This document shows, one piece after another, positions 33,801 through 45,900 of a stretch of 64,000 bases of DNA. The stretch spans positions 44,920,475 to 44,984,474 of the forward strand of contig JAKTNV010000003.1 in assembly GCA_022747635.1 (NCBI GenBank), in the 5' to 3' direction. A program made the position numbers and the translations under genes. Under the pieces are notes generated by a model. The model was not told the DNA's origin, ran no database searches, and saw only the letters and a list, made by a program, of their open reading frames with translations. Source of the stretch: Hetaerina americana. Lineage: Eukaryota; Arthropoda; Insecta; Odonata; Calopterygidae. Position 1 is the first letter of the stretch, and each line of letters opens with the position of its first letter.

Positions 33801-36800
33801 ATACATCGACATGCAAACATCTCTAAAATTCTCAAACACGTCCGCCAGTATCAGTACATCGGTTTTCAAATACAAGTCTGAATAGTCACCCAACGTCTTG
33901 CACTCAAATTCGGACCACACAGTTTTAGCGAACGAATAATCATCGTCTGTAATAGTACCCTCTGTTAGAGTACTATAAAAGCATTCTTTTGATGGAAGGC
34001 TGCTCTCGTTTAATTTTTCCCATGAATCTACATACTCGTATGGAAATACTCCCTTTCGCGTGATTCTCTCAGTTTTTTCTTTAAAAATGTGTGCCGTTTG
34101 CTTGAATTTATCCTTAGGAAGAATATCGGCTAATCTAGATAGTGACGTGCTCAAAAATCTAAAACTATCAAGGAACCGATATGAGAAATTGGAATCGACG
34201 TTTTTCGAGAAAGAGATATACTTTTCCTCAGTATTTGGGATACATGTAATTTTCATAGAATCACATCCTAGGTGCGGTACAATGAGGTGTGCGTCATAAT
34301 TAGACAGATTATGGATGAACACTGGTAAAAATTTTGGATTTTTAAAGTTTACATTACATGCATAGTGAGCAGCCCCCCTGAACTTGCCTGACAAGTGACA
34401 GTGATCTCTCACTCTATCTTCGCCCAGTGAATATCCGCAAATATGACAAATAGTAGCTTTTTCAAAAGCATTAATTTCCTCATCACTCATTTTCAATAGG
34501 GGTTTACTGTTTTTGTATACTCCTTGCACAAAAAGCGACATTTCTTTAAGCTTTTCGAGAAATACTTCAACAGCGTTTTTACCCCTATAGAGAATAGGCT
34601 CAAAAAATTCACCAGTGCTGCTTGAAACCATAAGCAGACAAAAGGACATAACTTCATGTTGCTGACGCTTTTGAGTATATGAATGATCATCCTGTGGAAA
34701 ACAGCTGGAAACCTTTGGTAGAACACATTCAAAGTCCGCATATGCCACGTAAGGAAGTCTGATTTTATGTGAAAAATTTTTGAATTTTAAATAAGCATCA
34801 TTTCCTTCCGGTAGAATTATTCTAGAGGGTGAATTCAGCTTGCAATCAATTTTATGTCTTTCGAGGGATTCACTCGAAGTGGAATGCTTGAAACAAGCCT
34901 TGCATATCTTTACCCCATTGTTATTTTTCGTCAATTGTGAATGTACCAATTTATCAAAATTTTTAATCCAGCAATAATGAGAATTCTCACCCTCAACGAT
35001 GTATAGAAGATCAAAATGATCATTTAGTTCATCTGCAACAACTTTAATGGGATACACATTATTTTTTTCATCTAATCCGAATACGTTAATGGAAATCTTA
35101 TTCCTTCTTTCAAATATTGGAATTTTACGAATATCTACTGGATAATCGATACAATCCCAATCGTAGCCATTTTGAAATTCTAGCGTGTTATATTTACGAA
35201 CTCGTTCTGGATGATTTTCCACATATTTTGACCAAATCGCATACTTAAAGCAAAATTTGTCACTGTTCTGAACGTTAATTACACTATGCGTGCACATTAT
35301 TTTATGTGGAACCTTAATGAAAGATGACCCTCTTAGAGGTTTATATCGATTTATTCTCAATTCTAACCCTAAGATTTCAGCAAGTGACCACCCAGAACCT
35401 CTCGATGAACTTTCAGATTTCTCTTTCAAAATTTTTGCGAATAATTCTTCCGAAATTTGACCAATATCATCCGCTTCAAAAACCCTAACATTTTTTGTTT
35501 TAAAACATCGCTCCTGTCGCTCTTCATCTTTCTGGAATATAGCCTTTACCATTATGTTAATTTTTAGTGCTGTGTTTTGCAAAGAGTTCCGAATTTTATC
35601 AATCAATACATTTTTTATCCGATCCAAGAAACTAACCAAGTCTGTATACACTCCCAATCCAGGACTCACCCAAAAGGTTTTCAATCGGCCACGGACAGCG
35701 GACTCCAATTGTACTATTGCTGGTCCTCCACCTCCTCCAGATTGCTGGCCACGTAGAGCATGTCTAAGATGCACTTGGGACATCTCATGGGCGGCTAGGT
35801 ACCGGGGTCTATAGTACACATAACACGTTTCACAAAGAACAAAATCCTCCATGATCACTCTAATTTTACTGGTATTTTTCCACGAGAGCTTTTCACTTTA
35901 TACACGTCTTACTGCTTTGGAGGCTCTTGGTGTTATCACGAGAGAGTTCTCATACTCTGAGAGGGAAGTGGCGCTTCCGCTCATCCGAGAGGGATGGGGA
36001 GGGGAGGGACTCGTGTGGAGAAAGTTTTGAGGAAGGGGCGTTTCCGTTATGGATATAAGGACGTTTATGGATTGGGATCTTTAAAATAATACGTCGAGGT
36101 AAGTTTAATATTATTTTATTTTTATTAAATTATTTTTTTTAATTACAGACATATTTTCCCCCCAAGCATTTGCATTAAACTTGACTATATCATCAAGTGT
36201 TAATTTGAAATGCTTGGGGAGATATATCTTCCTCTGCATCCCTGCAAACATCACAGTTGCCTGTAACGTATCCCCGTACCTAGTTGTCACGATCTCCAAC
36301 TTTTCTACGGGGTATTCAGCACCCTCTGCCAGATCCTCCTTCGTTAGATACTCAGCCTCCCTCTGCATATTGATGAGCATTTCCTTCACAGAATCCATCT
36401 AGCAAAAATAGGTGAAAAATAAATAAATATTCAAGACCCAATTTCAATTAGTTATGATAAATGCATATTTCTAATTCGAAAGTGAATATACTTACTCTCA
36501 CTCAGGCAGTTGTGTTCGTTCGTTTAGTAGTCTCAAGCTTGCAGTCTCTCTTCGAGTTAGTTACTGGTGTAGTTTCAGTGTAGTTTCTCCGTCCCTCAAG
36601 CACGTCTCCTCGCTTTTTCAATAATGAGAACTTATGCCCCCTAAGTGCTCCTATTTATATCAGCAAATTCAATGGTTACACAATCGCTTCCTCACAGTTC
36701 TAAACTGAAACGCAACATCCTGGGAGATAATTAAAATTCCAATGAATAATAATCTGTTTACTAAAACACAACATCCTGAGAGACAATTAAAATTCCAACG

Positions 36801-38855
36801 AATAATAATATGTTTACTCCATCCTACGTTAATTTAAATGGACTAATCATTTATCTACCACACAAGTCCCCACATCCGCACCATGATTGAAATTCGCTAG
36901 GCTATCTGTGTTAATTAAAATTTTAACTATGCAGTTCCCACGGATTATCATTCCAGCGTGTGCGTGAGTTAATTAAAATTTTAATTATGTAGCTCATACA
37001 TCCTCATAGCAACGTCTGAAGCATGAGATAATTACTATTGATATCACTTGACACGTGTGGACGAAACTTTCGACACTCAACCTCACGCGAGCTCATTTTT
37101 AAGTTATCGCAGAATGGCTTCACAAGCTATACTGTATGCATGCGTGAGATATACTCTGTTCAACGTTCACGGACGATTCATACGAAAAGCATTACGAATA
37201 ATTACTTCTCGACTCGTGTGCGTGTGCCGTAACTGCTTCCGTAATTTGAATGCTCCATATATATCTATGGTTCATGTACATGAATTACAACGTAATAATA
37301 GCATTCGTCCTTACATTGAGTGCGAACTCTGTAAGAAGGAACCACACTTCAATGTTCAACCTGCTATAGACTGTCAGAGGTGTGTACGATCAATCCCGAG
37401 CAGTGTTAAGTTTGCTGAGCTAACAGTACTTCCTGGCTGTGACTCGAGTGACGAGGAATTTGATAGCGACAACTTATCCATCGGTTCCGTGGATACCATT
37501 GATTGCGACTCCACCTCGTCAGAGTTCGAAGCGTTTGTGTAGGTTGACAAGTGTACGTCCCGGAAGATTTGTAACACCATGAATTCATCTGAACCGTTGT
37601 ATTCGTGTGTAAGATATAAGCTTTATCGTGTTCATGCCAATTTCTTACGGAGAAAATTACGGGGAGTGTATCCCGGCCTCGAGGGATTGAGATTTGGAAC
37701 TGTATGTAAGACTTGCTTTTCCTTTTTGAGTGTAGCCCCTCTAGCTGTTGTTTATACTCATGAGCTTATTAATTCTAACGGTGACCTCCATCATGCGCAA
37801 GTCTGTGATATATGCGCTGATTATCCACCTTTAAAATGGAGGTCTATTAATGAGTGTCGTAGGTGTCGTCTCTCTTTACCATTGAAAGATGAGTACACTG
37901 TTACAACTGGCACACCAGGTAATGAATATAATATTTGGGATGAGGACAAGTGACTTAAGTAATTGGAAATTTAACCATCTATTTGATAATATTGTGACAC
38001 ATGTATTTTGACAATATTGTTGAAGATGATGAGTGACTTTCTGGGTTGGAAATATAACAAGCCATTTGGCCATATGTATTTATGTATAGAAATTTAACCA
38101 TGTATTTGTCAATTGGATGATTTTCAATAAATTGAATATGTTATAACGCTCAGGGTTTCATTGAGTTTCACCTGATGCCTGATGCTTTTTGCTAATAACA
38201 ATTAAATAACGCTATGACGTAAATATATATTGCGGGAATCTTCTCGTACTCTTAAGGAAAAATTATTTTTTTCCAACACGGCAACGTGGATAAAAAATAT
38301 TTCCTCGCGCTGCCGGAAACTGCTATCACTAGCGTATTTTTTTCCAACACGGCAACGTGAATAAAAAATATTTCCTCGCGCTGCCGGAAACTGCTATCAC
38401 AACTTTCAAAGTGAATAAAAAATATTTCCTCGCGTATTTTTTCGTGAATATTACGTACAACTAAAAATCAATTTCCTCGCGTTTCGTGAATATTTCCTCA
38501 CGTAAAACTAAAAATCACTTAAAACAATATTTCCTCGTACAACAAACCCAGATGCCCCCAATCCCCCCCGACCCCCCCCCAACCGAATCACTTCTCTTGT
38601 TTAAAAATTGAAACGCCTTGCACGTTTAACATATTGACAAATGACTAACCTGACGCTTCAGACCTTCTCTTGTTTAACAATTGAATTCTCACTTCGACAC
38701 CAACGCCACCTTTTCGTTGCGCTTTTGTTTAAACTATTAAATAACGTTTTTATATTGTTTAAACAATTCTGGGGCAGAACTCTTACTTTACTTCTACTTG
38801 GGTGAACTCTATCAAACCGACCTTCGTGTTGATTACTGTGTTTATGATAATATAT

Positions 38856-38915
<60 letters not shown>

Positions 38916-39859
38916 CTTTTTGAAAGTCTCACGGACGTGAATAATAATGTATAACACTTAGCACTAGTGGACACAGACAAAAACACAGAAACACACAAAA
39001 AAAGAGACTCACTATTTTTCGAATTTTCGGTGGTCGTTGCCACCTTTATCAAGGAAGAGAGGGACAGAACTGAAGGGAATACGAGGGCTGGAGCGATGGA
39101 TGGAAGGGGAAGGTGGCGAGGGAATTCCGAAGGGACGGGTTTGGAGGGGCAGCGTTAGAAGGGTGGGGAAAATGTAGAAGGTGATGGGGGTGGAAGGGGG
39201 ATGAAAATATAATTAGAGCCGGGTAATTAGTGCCTAATATTGATTCCTGGCCAGTTCCAGGACTCCAAAAGCCAGATGAAGGATTGCTCTAGTGTTTTCA
39301 GTTTCAGAGGAGGATCAGAGGGTGGGAGGGATGCTATGATGGATACACTATAGCATTTATCAAAGGGAGTGTTGTGTTCGGAGGCGTGTTTGGGGCTTGA
39401 CATGCTCCCTATCCCCAAACACGCCTCCGAACACAACACTCCCTTTGATAAATGCTATAGTGTATCCATCATAGCATCCCTCCCACCCTCTGATCCTCCT
39501 CTGAAACTGAAAACACTAGAGCAATCCTTCATCTGGCTTTTGGAGTCCTGGAACTGGCCAGGAATCAATATTAGGCACTAATTACCCGGCTCTAATTATA
39601 TTTTCATCCCCCTTCCACCCCCATCACCTTCTACATTTTCCCCACCCTTCTAACGCTGCCCCTCCAAACCCGTCCCTTCGGAATTCCCTCGCCACCTTCC
39701 CCTTCCATCCATCGCTCCAGCCCTCGTATTCCCTTCAGTTCTGTCCCTCTCTTCCTTGATAAAGGTGGCAACGACCACCGAAAATTCGAAAAATAGTGAG
39801 TCTCTTTTTTTGTGTGTTTCTGTGTTTTTGTCTGTGTCCACTAGTGCTAATTGTTATAC

Positions 39860-39917
<58 letters not shown>

Positions 39918-42900
39918 TATATCCCATATATTTCTTTAAAATATGTAACATTATATTAATATAAAACTTTAAATCAGTTTTTAGTTTATTTTACTTATAT
40001 TTGATAGGATCAACTAATTTTGCAATGCCACGATTTTGCCAGCAAAGCACAGGAGTCATCAGCAAATACTTTTAGGTAATCAGGTAAAATGTTTATTTAC
40101 TCACTAACTCTATCCAACACTTTGTTTGTCAGTCAAAAGGCGGAAGGACACTTAGGTGCGTAAAAGTTGACCATCCGAAGATCAAATCCGCCTTCACATT
40201 GAATTCTGGCCAATTAAAGAGTGCGGGGTCATTAGGATAGATTACGCTCATTACTCTCTTCGCGCGGTTTTGTCTTTTTGAAATCAAACACCAGGGCAGC
40301 ATTGCAAACTGACGGTAGGTAACGTACTGCATTATTCAAAGGTTATTAATATTTTAAAAGGTTTTCTGTGTGCCTCAGTCTGTCCTCTTACAGTCTTCTC
40401 TTAAATTCTTAGTATTTTATATTTCTCGGGATGGAATAGATCAACATTCGTTTCATTTAGAAGAATGATCCAGCGCCGAAGATGGGTGTTCTGTGACGAC
40501 AGCAATGAGAAGGGCTAAAAAAACACTTGATACATTTTCCGTTGAGATTGCATAAGAGGCGAAGAAAAATAAACTATTTAATTTCTTATCCATTCAGTTC
40601 TCCTTTCAATGATTTAGGAGATGCAAAGAAAAGAAAGTGCAAAGAAGATCCGCAATGTTTGCGCAGAAACGTTGTGACAAGAAAGCGAGCGTAACTGTGG
40701 TTAAAGAGGAACTGGGATTGGAATCCTAGCAAGCTCGAAGGGTAAAGCCAATACGAAGGCCATTAGAAAAGTACTGGACACTCGAATCAACTCATATTAA
40801 CGAAGAAATAATACAGGCCACTCATTATTTAGGTAGATGGGATCATTTTGATACGCTAAGGGAGATAAGTTGCATCACCAATAGGTTCCGGGACTGATTC
40901 TTTCCTCATTCGATTTGCTATCTGATCAAAACATAGCCAAAAATAGAACAAACGACGCCCGATGAACCTAGCTGCGAGCCAATAACCTCGAACATACCCG
41001 TTTTATTTGTGAGGGCTGATGGCCCATGGCCGATGCTCCATTCCATTGCAAGTCTCCTGGGCGGTTTGCAGGGTTTGGCGAATATGCAATGTAAACGCTT
41101 TACTCGAACTCATCCATTGCTGCATGATGCAAATAAACAGGTATTTTTTATGTATAAGGGCATGCATTCATTTTGTAAATAAATAAGTGAAAAAATGGCT
41201 GGTGCTCTAACACTCCCACCACATACCCTTTCGGCTGCTTGTGGGGCATCGTGCAGGTGCTCACCTAACTTACAGGTGCTCATCTAACATACCTGTAAAT
41301 ATTTGTCAGGGCTTTGTTTAGTCGTGCTTTTCGACCAACATCTAATCAGATCATTTACTTTTAATAAAGATGTTTACTTAGAATTTCTTCTTCCTCACGT
41401 TCGTGGTTATCGCGCCAAAAAAGGCCCATCACATACACACATACATGCAGAAGGAAATCATTCGTAAAAGAGTTGAAACATGTTCATGGGACCTTAAAAA
41501 AATTATCCACGAAAACCCCGATACCAAATTTGGCCACGAACACAATACTTTCCAAGGAGAAATAAAAAAAGGTAATTTTTCGTTTTCTCAGCTCCTGGAC
41601 ACTCACCACATAGAATACGGTCCAGCAGATGCATTTTCTTTATACCATCGTATGTTATCTTCCCACCGCATTCTTTCATGACATTTCGGATTTCTTCTCT
41701 CAATTCCTTTTGTAACCTTTTTCCATTCTCTGAGGAAGATAGCTCATACATGGCGAAGCTTAGAAGCGCAGAAGAAGCTTCAAATCCCGCAGAGAAGAAG
41801 GCCATAACCTGCGCAGTTATGTCGTCAAGGTCGATGGTAGACAAAGAGGACTGGTCCCCTGAAATGAAACAGATACGCATCACAGTTCATCTATTCATCA
41901 GCGTAAACAACTGTATTAAATCATTCTGTAATATGGTATCCTCTGCGTGTGCACTTCCATAAATCTAAATGAATAATTACATAAACGGACTTCAATCGGT
42001 TTGATGTTTCAAATAATGGTGGTGTATATGTTTATAAACATGAGCCAAATTATAGGGTAAAAACCTCTTAAATGGCCGAAGGAAATATATTGAGTGTCAA
42101 CTCTGATTCTCTAACGCGGTACTTATTCAACGTGTCTTGAAATCTGAATCAAGCACTCGTATCCACCCAGCATAAATATAAGAAACTTCGCATGCTTTTA
42201 ATTATATGAGAATACAACCCATGTTCATAGATGTACGTATTTATAAATACCGCAAACATATTTTCTTCAGCATTGAGAAAATGTTTCTTCGGACATTAAA
42301 AAAATCAATTGCATACAGCGTTGTCCATACTGACCTTCAAAATCTAGTTGTGGTTCACCTTCATTTTCGTCTCTTTCATCTTTGAGAAAGCTCAATCCGC
42401 CTCTTTTGATAAGAACGAGGTGGTGAATGAAATCGCCCAAATGTTTCGTTTTCACCCCCAACCTTTCTTCCTCGTCTAGAGCTTTCTCCCTAGCCTCCAC
42501 CAAATTCTTAACAAATCTGCGGAAAAACACCGCAGTTTCATCCATTGTGAAACGGATCCCAAGGACTTCCATTATTTTCGGGGCGATGAAGAAGAACTAA
42601 TTGATGAAATGGGGAGGGATAAATGTTTTGATTTAATTTGGAATCATCAGGAAATGAATACAGATATAACTTTCAAATAAATGACATTCAAATGGCAACC
42701 ATACCATCAGCATTATTGATCTCTTCCAAGTCGGTTTGAAGAGTAACTTCCCCATCCTTCGGAATTCAGAAGATTCTGGGTTCCTCACGGAGTCCAAATT
42801 GATTCCAAAAGCACACGCAGCAATAACGGCCATGGTGTAACCAGAGGTAAGATCCTATAATATTATTTCATACGTTTTGTGCATTATTCCTGAAAAATAT

Positions 42901-45900
42901 AACTGGTAATCACCAGTGAAAAATGACGGAACAATGAAAGGCAATGGGCCGAAATTCTTTCCAAGGAGTAAAATTTTCCCTTCGGCATAAGAATAATAAT
43001 ACTCGAACATTATTCCTTGGAGATAAAAATATTACTCATTATTCCACCTATTGATAAAAATAAGCATTTGGAAAGAGAGACGTCACTAGCAGGAAAAATC
43101 AATTACTGGTAACACCCTGGTATTGGCGTATTATTATGATTTTCACGGCACTAAAAAGTAACCATGCGTGATTTACATAAAATCTGTGAAACAGCAAATG
43201 CCGCCGCCGTTGAGTTAAAAAATACAAATAACATATTTTATTCCAATATTTCTTCACCGGTATGAATTGGATTGAAATCACTATCGAAAGCTAAGGGTGA
43301 AAGCAAAAAAATATTATTGAGACGGGGTTTTCCCCGAGATAGCGGTGAAGCTACTGATTTTCTGCAAGCGAACATAATATTGCCAGGTAAACAAAAATTT
43401 GATATTTCATATGTATAAAGTTCAGCGTCCATGAAAAGTTATTCTGGAAATTTAGAGGGAAACAATTAGAAGAATTAGTCACGAATTCAATTGTCCCAAC
43501 GCAATTTTGAAAAAATATAACTCACCCTTGGATTCACAAAATAAGTAATTAATTATTTATTCATTAAGTGAAATATTACTATTCACATAAACTATTATTA
43601 AATATTATTAAACTGCCGTCTCATGCAGAAATATGTTGCTGATTCCCAAATATAAATGCCTAGGTCCCGAAATACATTACAACCAGAAGATTTATTTTGA
43701 CGTCCATAAAGCTCCACGTGTACCCCGACTGCAGTTAGCTCTGACCTTAATTTCCACGATGTCTTCTCCCTTTTCGATCCTGTTCTTCAAGAAATTGGTC
43801 ATCTCGTCGCCACAATTGAGGATGAGAGGGAGCATGGCCTTCATGCGGCCAGAGGTGAAGGTCGGAGAGATACGGGTCCTCATCTCCTTCCACTTGCGGC
43901 CCCTCAGGTTGAACAATCCTTTCCCGTTCAAGGGGTCATTTTCTTCATTAGTGTGAAATGCTCGCTCGAGGAATATGATCGAATCCTTTACCAAAATATG
44001 TCTGAGTTCAAAAGATGAGAGCATGATCAGGAAAGGCTTTGAAACAAAATGATCCATACATAAGCATATCTTAGCATATAGTATCTTAGCATTTTTATAC
44101 CACCATTCTTACTTGCATTTCATTAAAATTAATAACTCTTTGCGATATCATTTGTTAGTCTGAAAATGAAGTGGAAAAAAATGAAGGTCTATCATTTGCC
44201 TCCTGATTTTTCTGTGAAGATAATTAAAAATGTATATGTACATACACAATAAAAACCATGCTGAATTGATTTGACTCTAAACTTAATATTAAATTTTATG
44301 CATAAAATGGTTTTAAAAAAGTATAGGGAGGATTGAAGAAAGGAATGAAAGAGGGTAGAGAGCTAATTAAGTGAAAATATGAGGATGATCAAGCTTTAGT
44401 TATTCGGTCATCTAAGGGGTTTCAATCATAGCTAAGCGTGTTAAAGTGTGAGAGATATACGAAGAGAATCAATCAAAAAATGAGGATGTTCGAGAAAATC
44501 GATCTATCGGACAATCAGATTATTAAGCCATAGGAAGGAAAAGTTAAACATTGAATTTGAAAGGCATAAATTAGGGTAAGTAAAACTTGTTTGGAAAGCA
44601 TTTCAGAGGAAAACGGGCGAAACAATAAGGCATTCAAAAATGATTAACCTTAGATAAATATGCATTTACAAAGAGGAGGAAGTTTATTGCCAAAAAATTG
44701 TATTAAAAATTTCAATAGATACGAAGCGTAGAGCCTTACGGCACGGAAACTTGGTTGTTGAGGCAAGAAGATAAAGGTAGATGGGAGACTTTTGAGATGC
44801 AAATTGGAGAAAAATGAACAAAATCAATTGGACGGATAAGTAACAATCAAAGAAAAACCGGAAAAGAAAAAGGAAAAGAAGGTGGATGGGAGAAATCCAA
44901 TGAGGGCAGAAAAAATGGATGAAGACAATAGGATTTTGAAAGCTGGAACATTGGAGAGCATTGGGTAAGCGCCGTAGAGGAAGGAAATCATCAGGCATAC
45001 TGGAAGGTACGAAGGCTGATAGAAAGTATGCGGAGGTGAAAAATGATAAACTCAATAGAGGATTTGATAAGGTATTTAAAGTTAAACAGGATGAATCAAA
45101 TTCTACCTCGACCGGTAGATTAATGCTAAACTAAAAATTAAAATTTTACCGATTATTGACAATTAATTACAAGCAGGACTTCATCAAAACGTACACATAA
45201 CATATACATACTAATTTGAGCTCAAAAGAGGAGCGAGTAGTAGTTAATTGGAAAGGTGACCAGAAGCATAGGATTGGGTGGGTGGGATTTTGAGGGAGAG
45301 GAGCAACGGTGATGGGAACGGGGCGTAGCTTCCGCTTTAATCTCCTTCCCAGAAAGACACATCATAACCTTCCTCCCGACAGATAAGCGCAGTTGAAGTA
45401 TTTCCTTCACGGTGCCGTGACAAGGATCTCAATGCTACTGACTAAATTCATCCCGATATATGAATCCAAATCCAAAATCCTCATTCTCCACCCCGGACCC
45501 AGTGTGAGAGGTCAGAACACAGGCCAACTAACCACACTCTCTCTGCCCCTCAATAGTTGAGTCCCGAATGAAAACCATAATTTTCGCCAAATAATCCAGG
45601 CTTTCAAGTTGACAATATTTTTATGAAGCATTCTCCTTATGTCTGTGGAACACAAATCAATTTCCAAGGGCACATTCAAACGCTTGCATTCAAACCGATA
45701 AATATAATTACCCTTAGTAGTTGATACAATAAATCGATCTTTCAAACGATAATGTGTTATTAAAAGTATTCTTACTTGATCAACTCCGGGTCTTTTATCA
45801 TTATTGCTGGATTTATGGATTGCATAAATCCACCGTATGGCTCATCTCCAAGACTGTTGTACACATCGGAAAATCCCTCGTTAAAGCTCTTCAATCCCAG

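Larger units (their letters stand above)
21923..38798. mobile_element. Polinton/Maverick (adintovirus-like) element, complete, 16,876 bp
   Basis: Long terminal inverted repeats (566/567 bp) begin with AGTAGAAG and end with CTTCTACT, flanked by the duplication TGGGTG. Inside are all hallmark genes: protein-primed DNA polymerase B, retroviral-like integrase with chromodomain, packaging ATPase, adenain-like protease, major and minor capsid proteins, small basic virion-type proteins, and extra cargo including a matrix metalloproteinase. All frames are open. Most genes run leftward; two run rightward at the right end. The dense packing with short overlaps looks viral. It lies in intron 5 of the P450 gene. 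Intact genes and nearly identical terminal repeats imply recent insertion and possible competence. Confidence 0.97.

Noticed and set aside
35853..35858. Polymerase start at 35858
   Set aside because: The codon is GTG; an ATG two codons on (35852) fits a TATA/initiator-driven leader.
37048..37113. N-terminal extension of the first cysteine-rich protein
   Set aside because: It begins with TTG and does not align with its paralogue; the ATG at 37114 does.
39227..39581. Two opposite 70-codon frames with identical C-termini
   Set aside because: They are mirror images in the arms of the 917-bp palindrome, read here as PLE-end remnants and not as independent genes.
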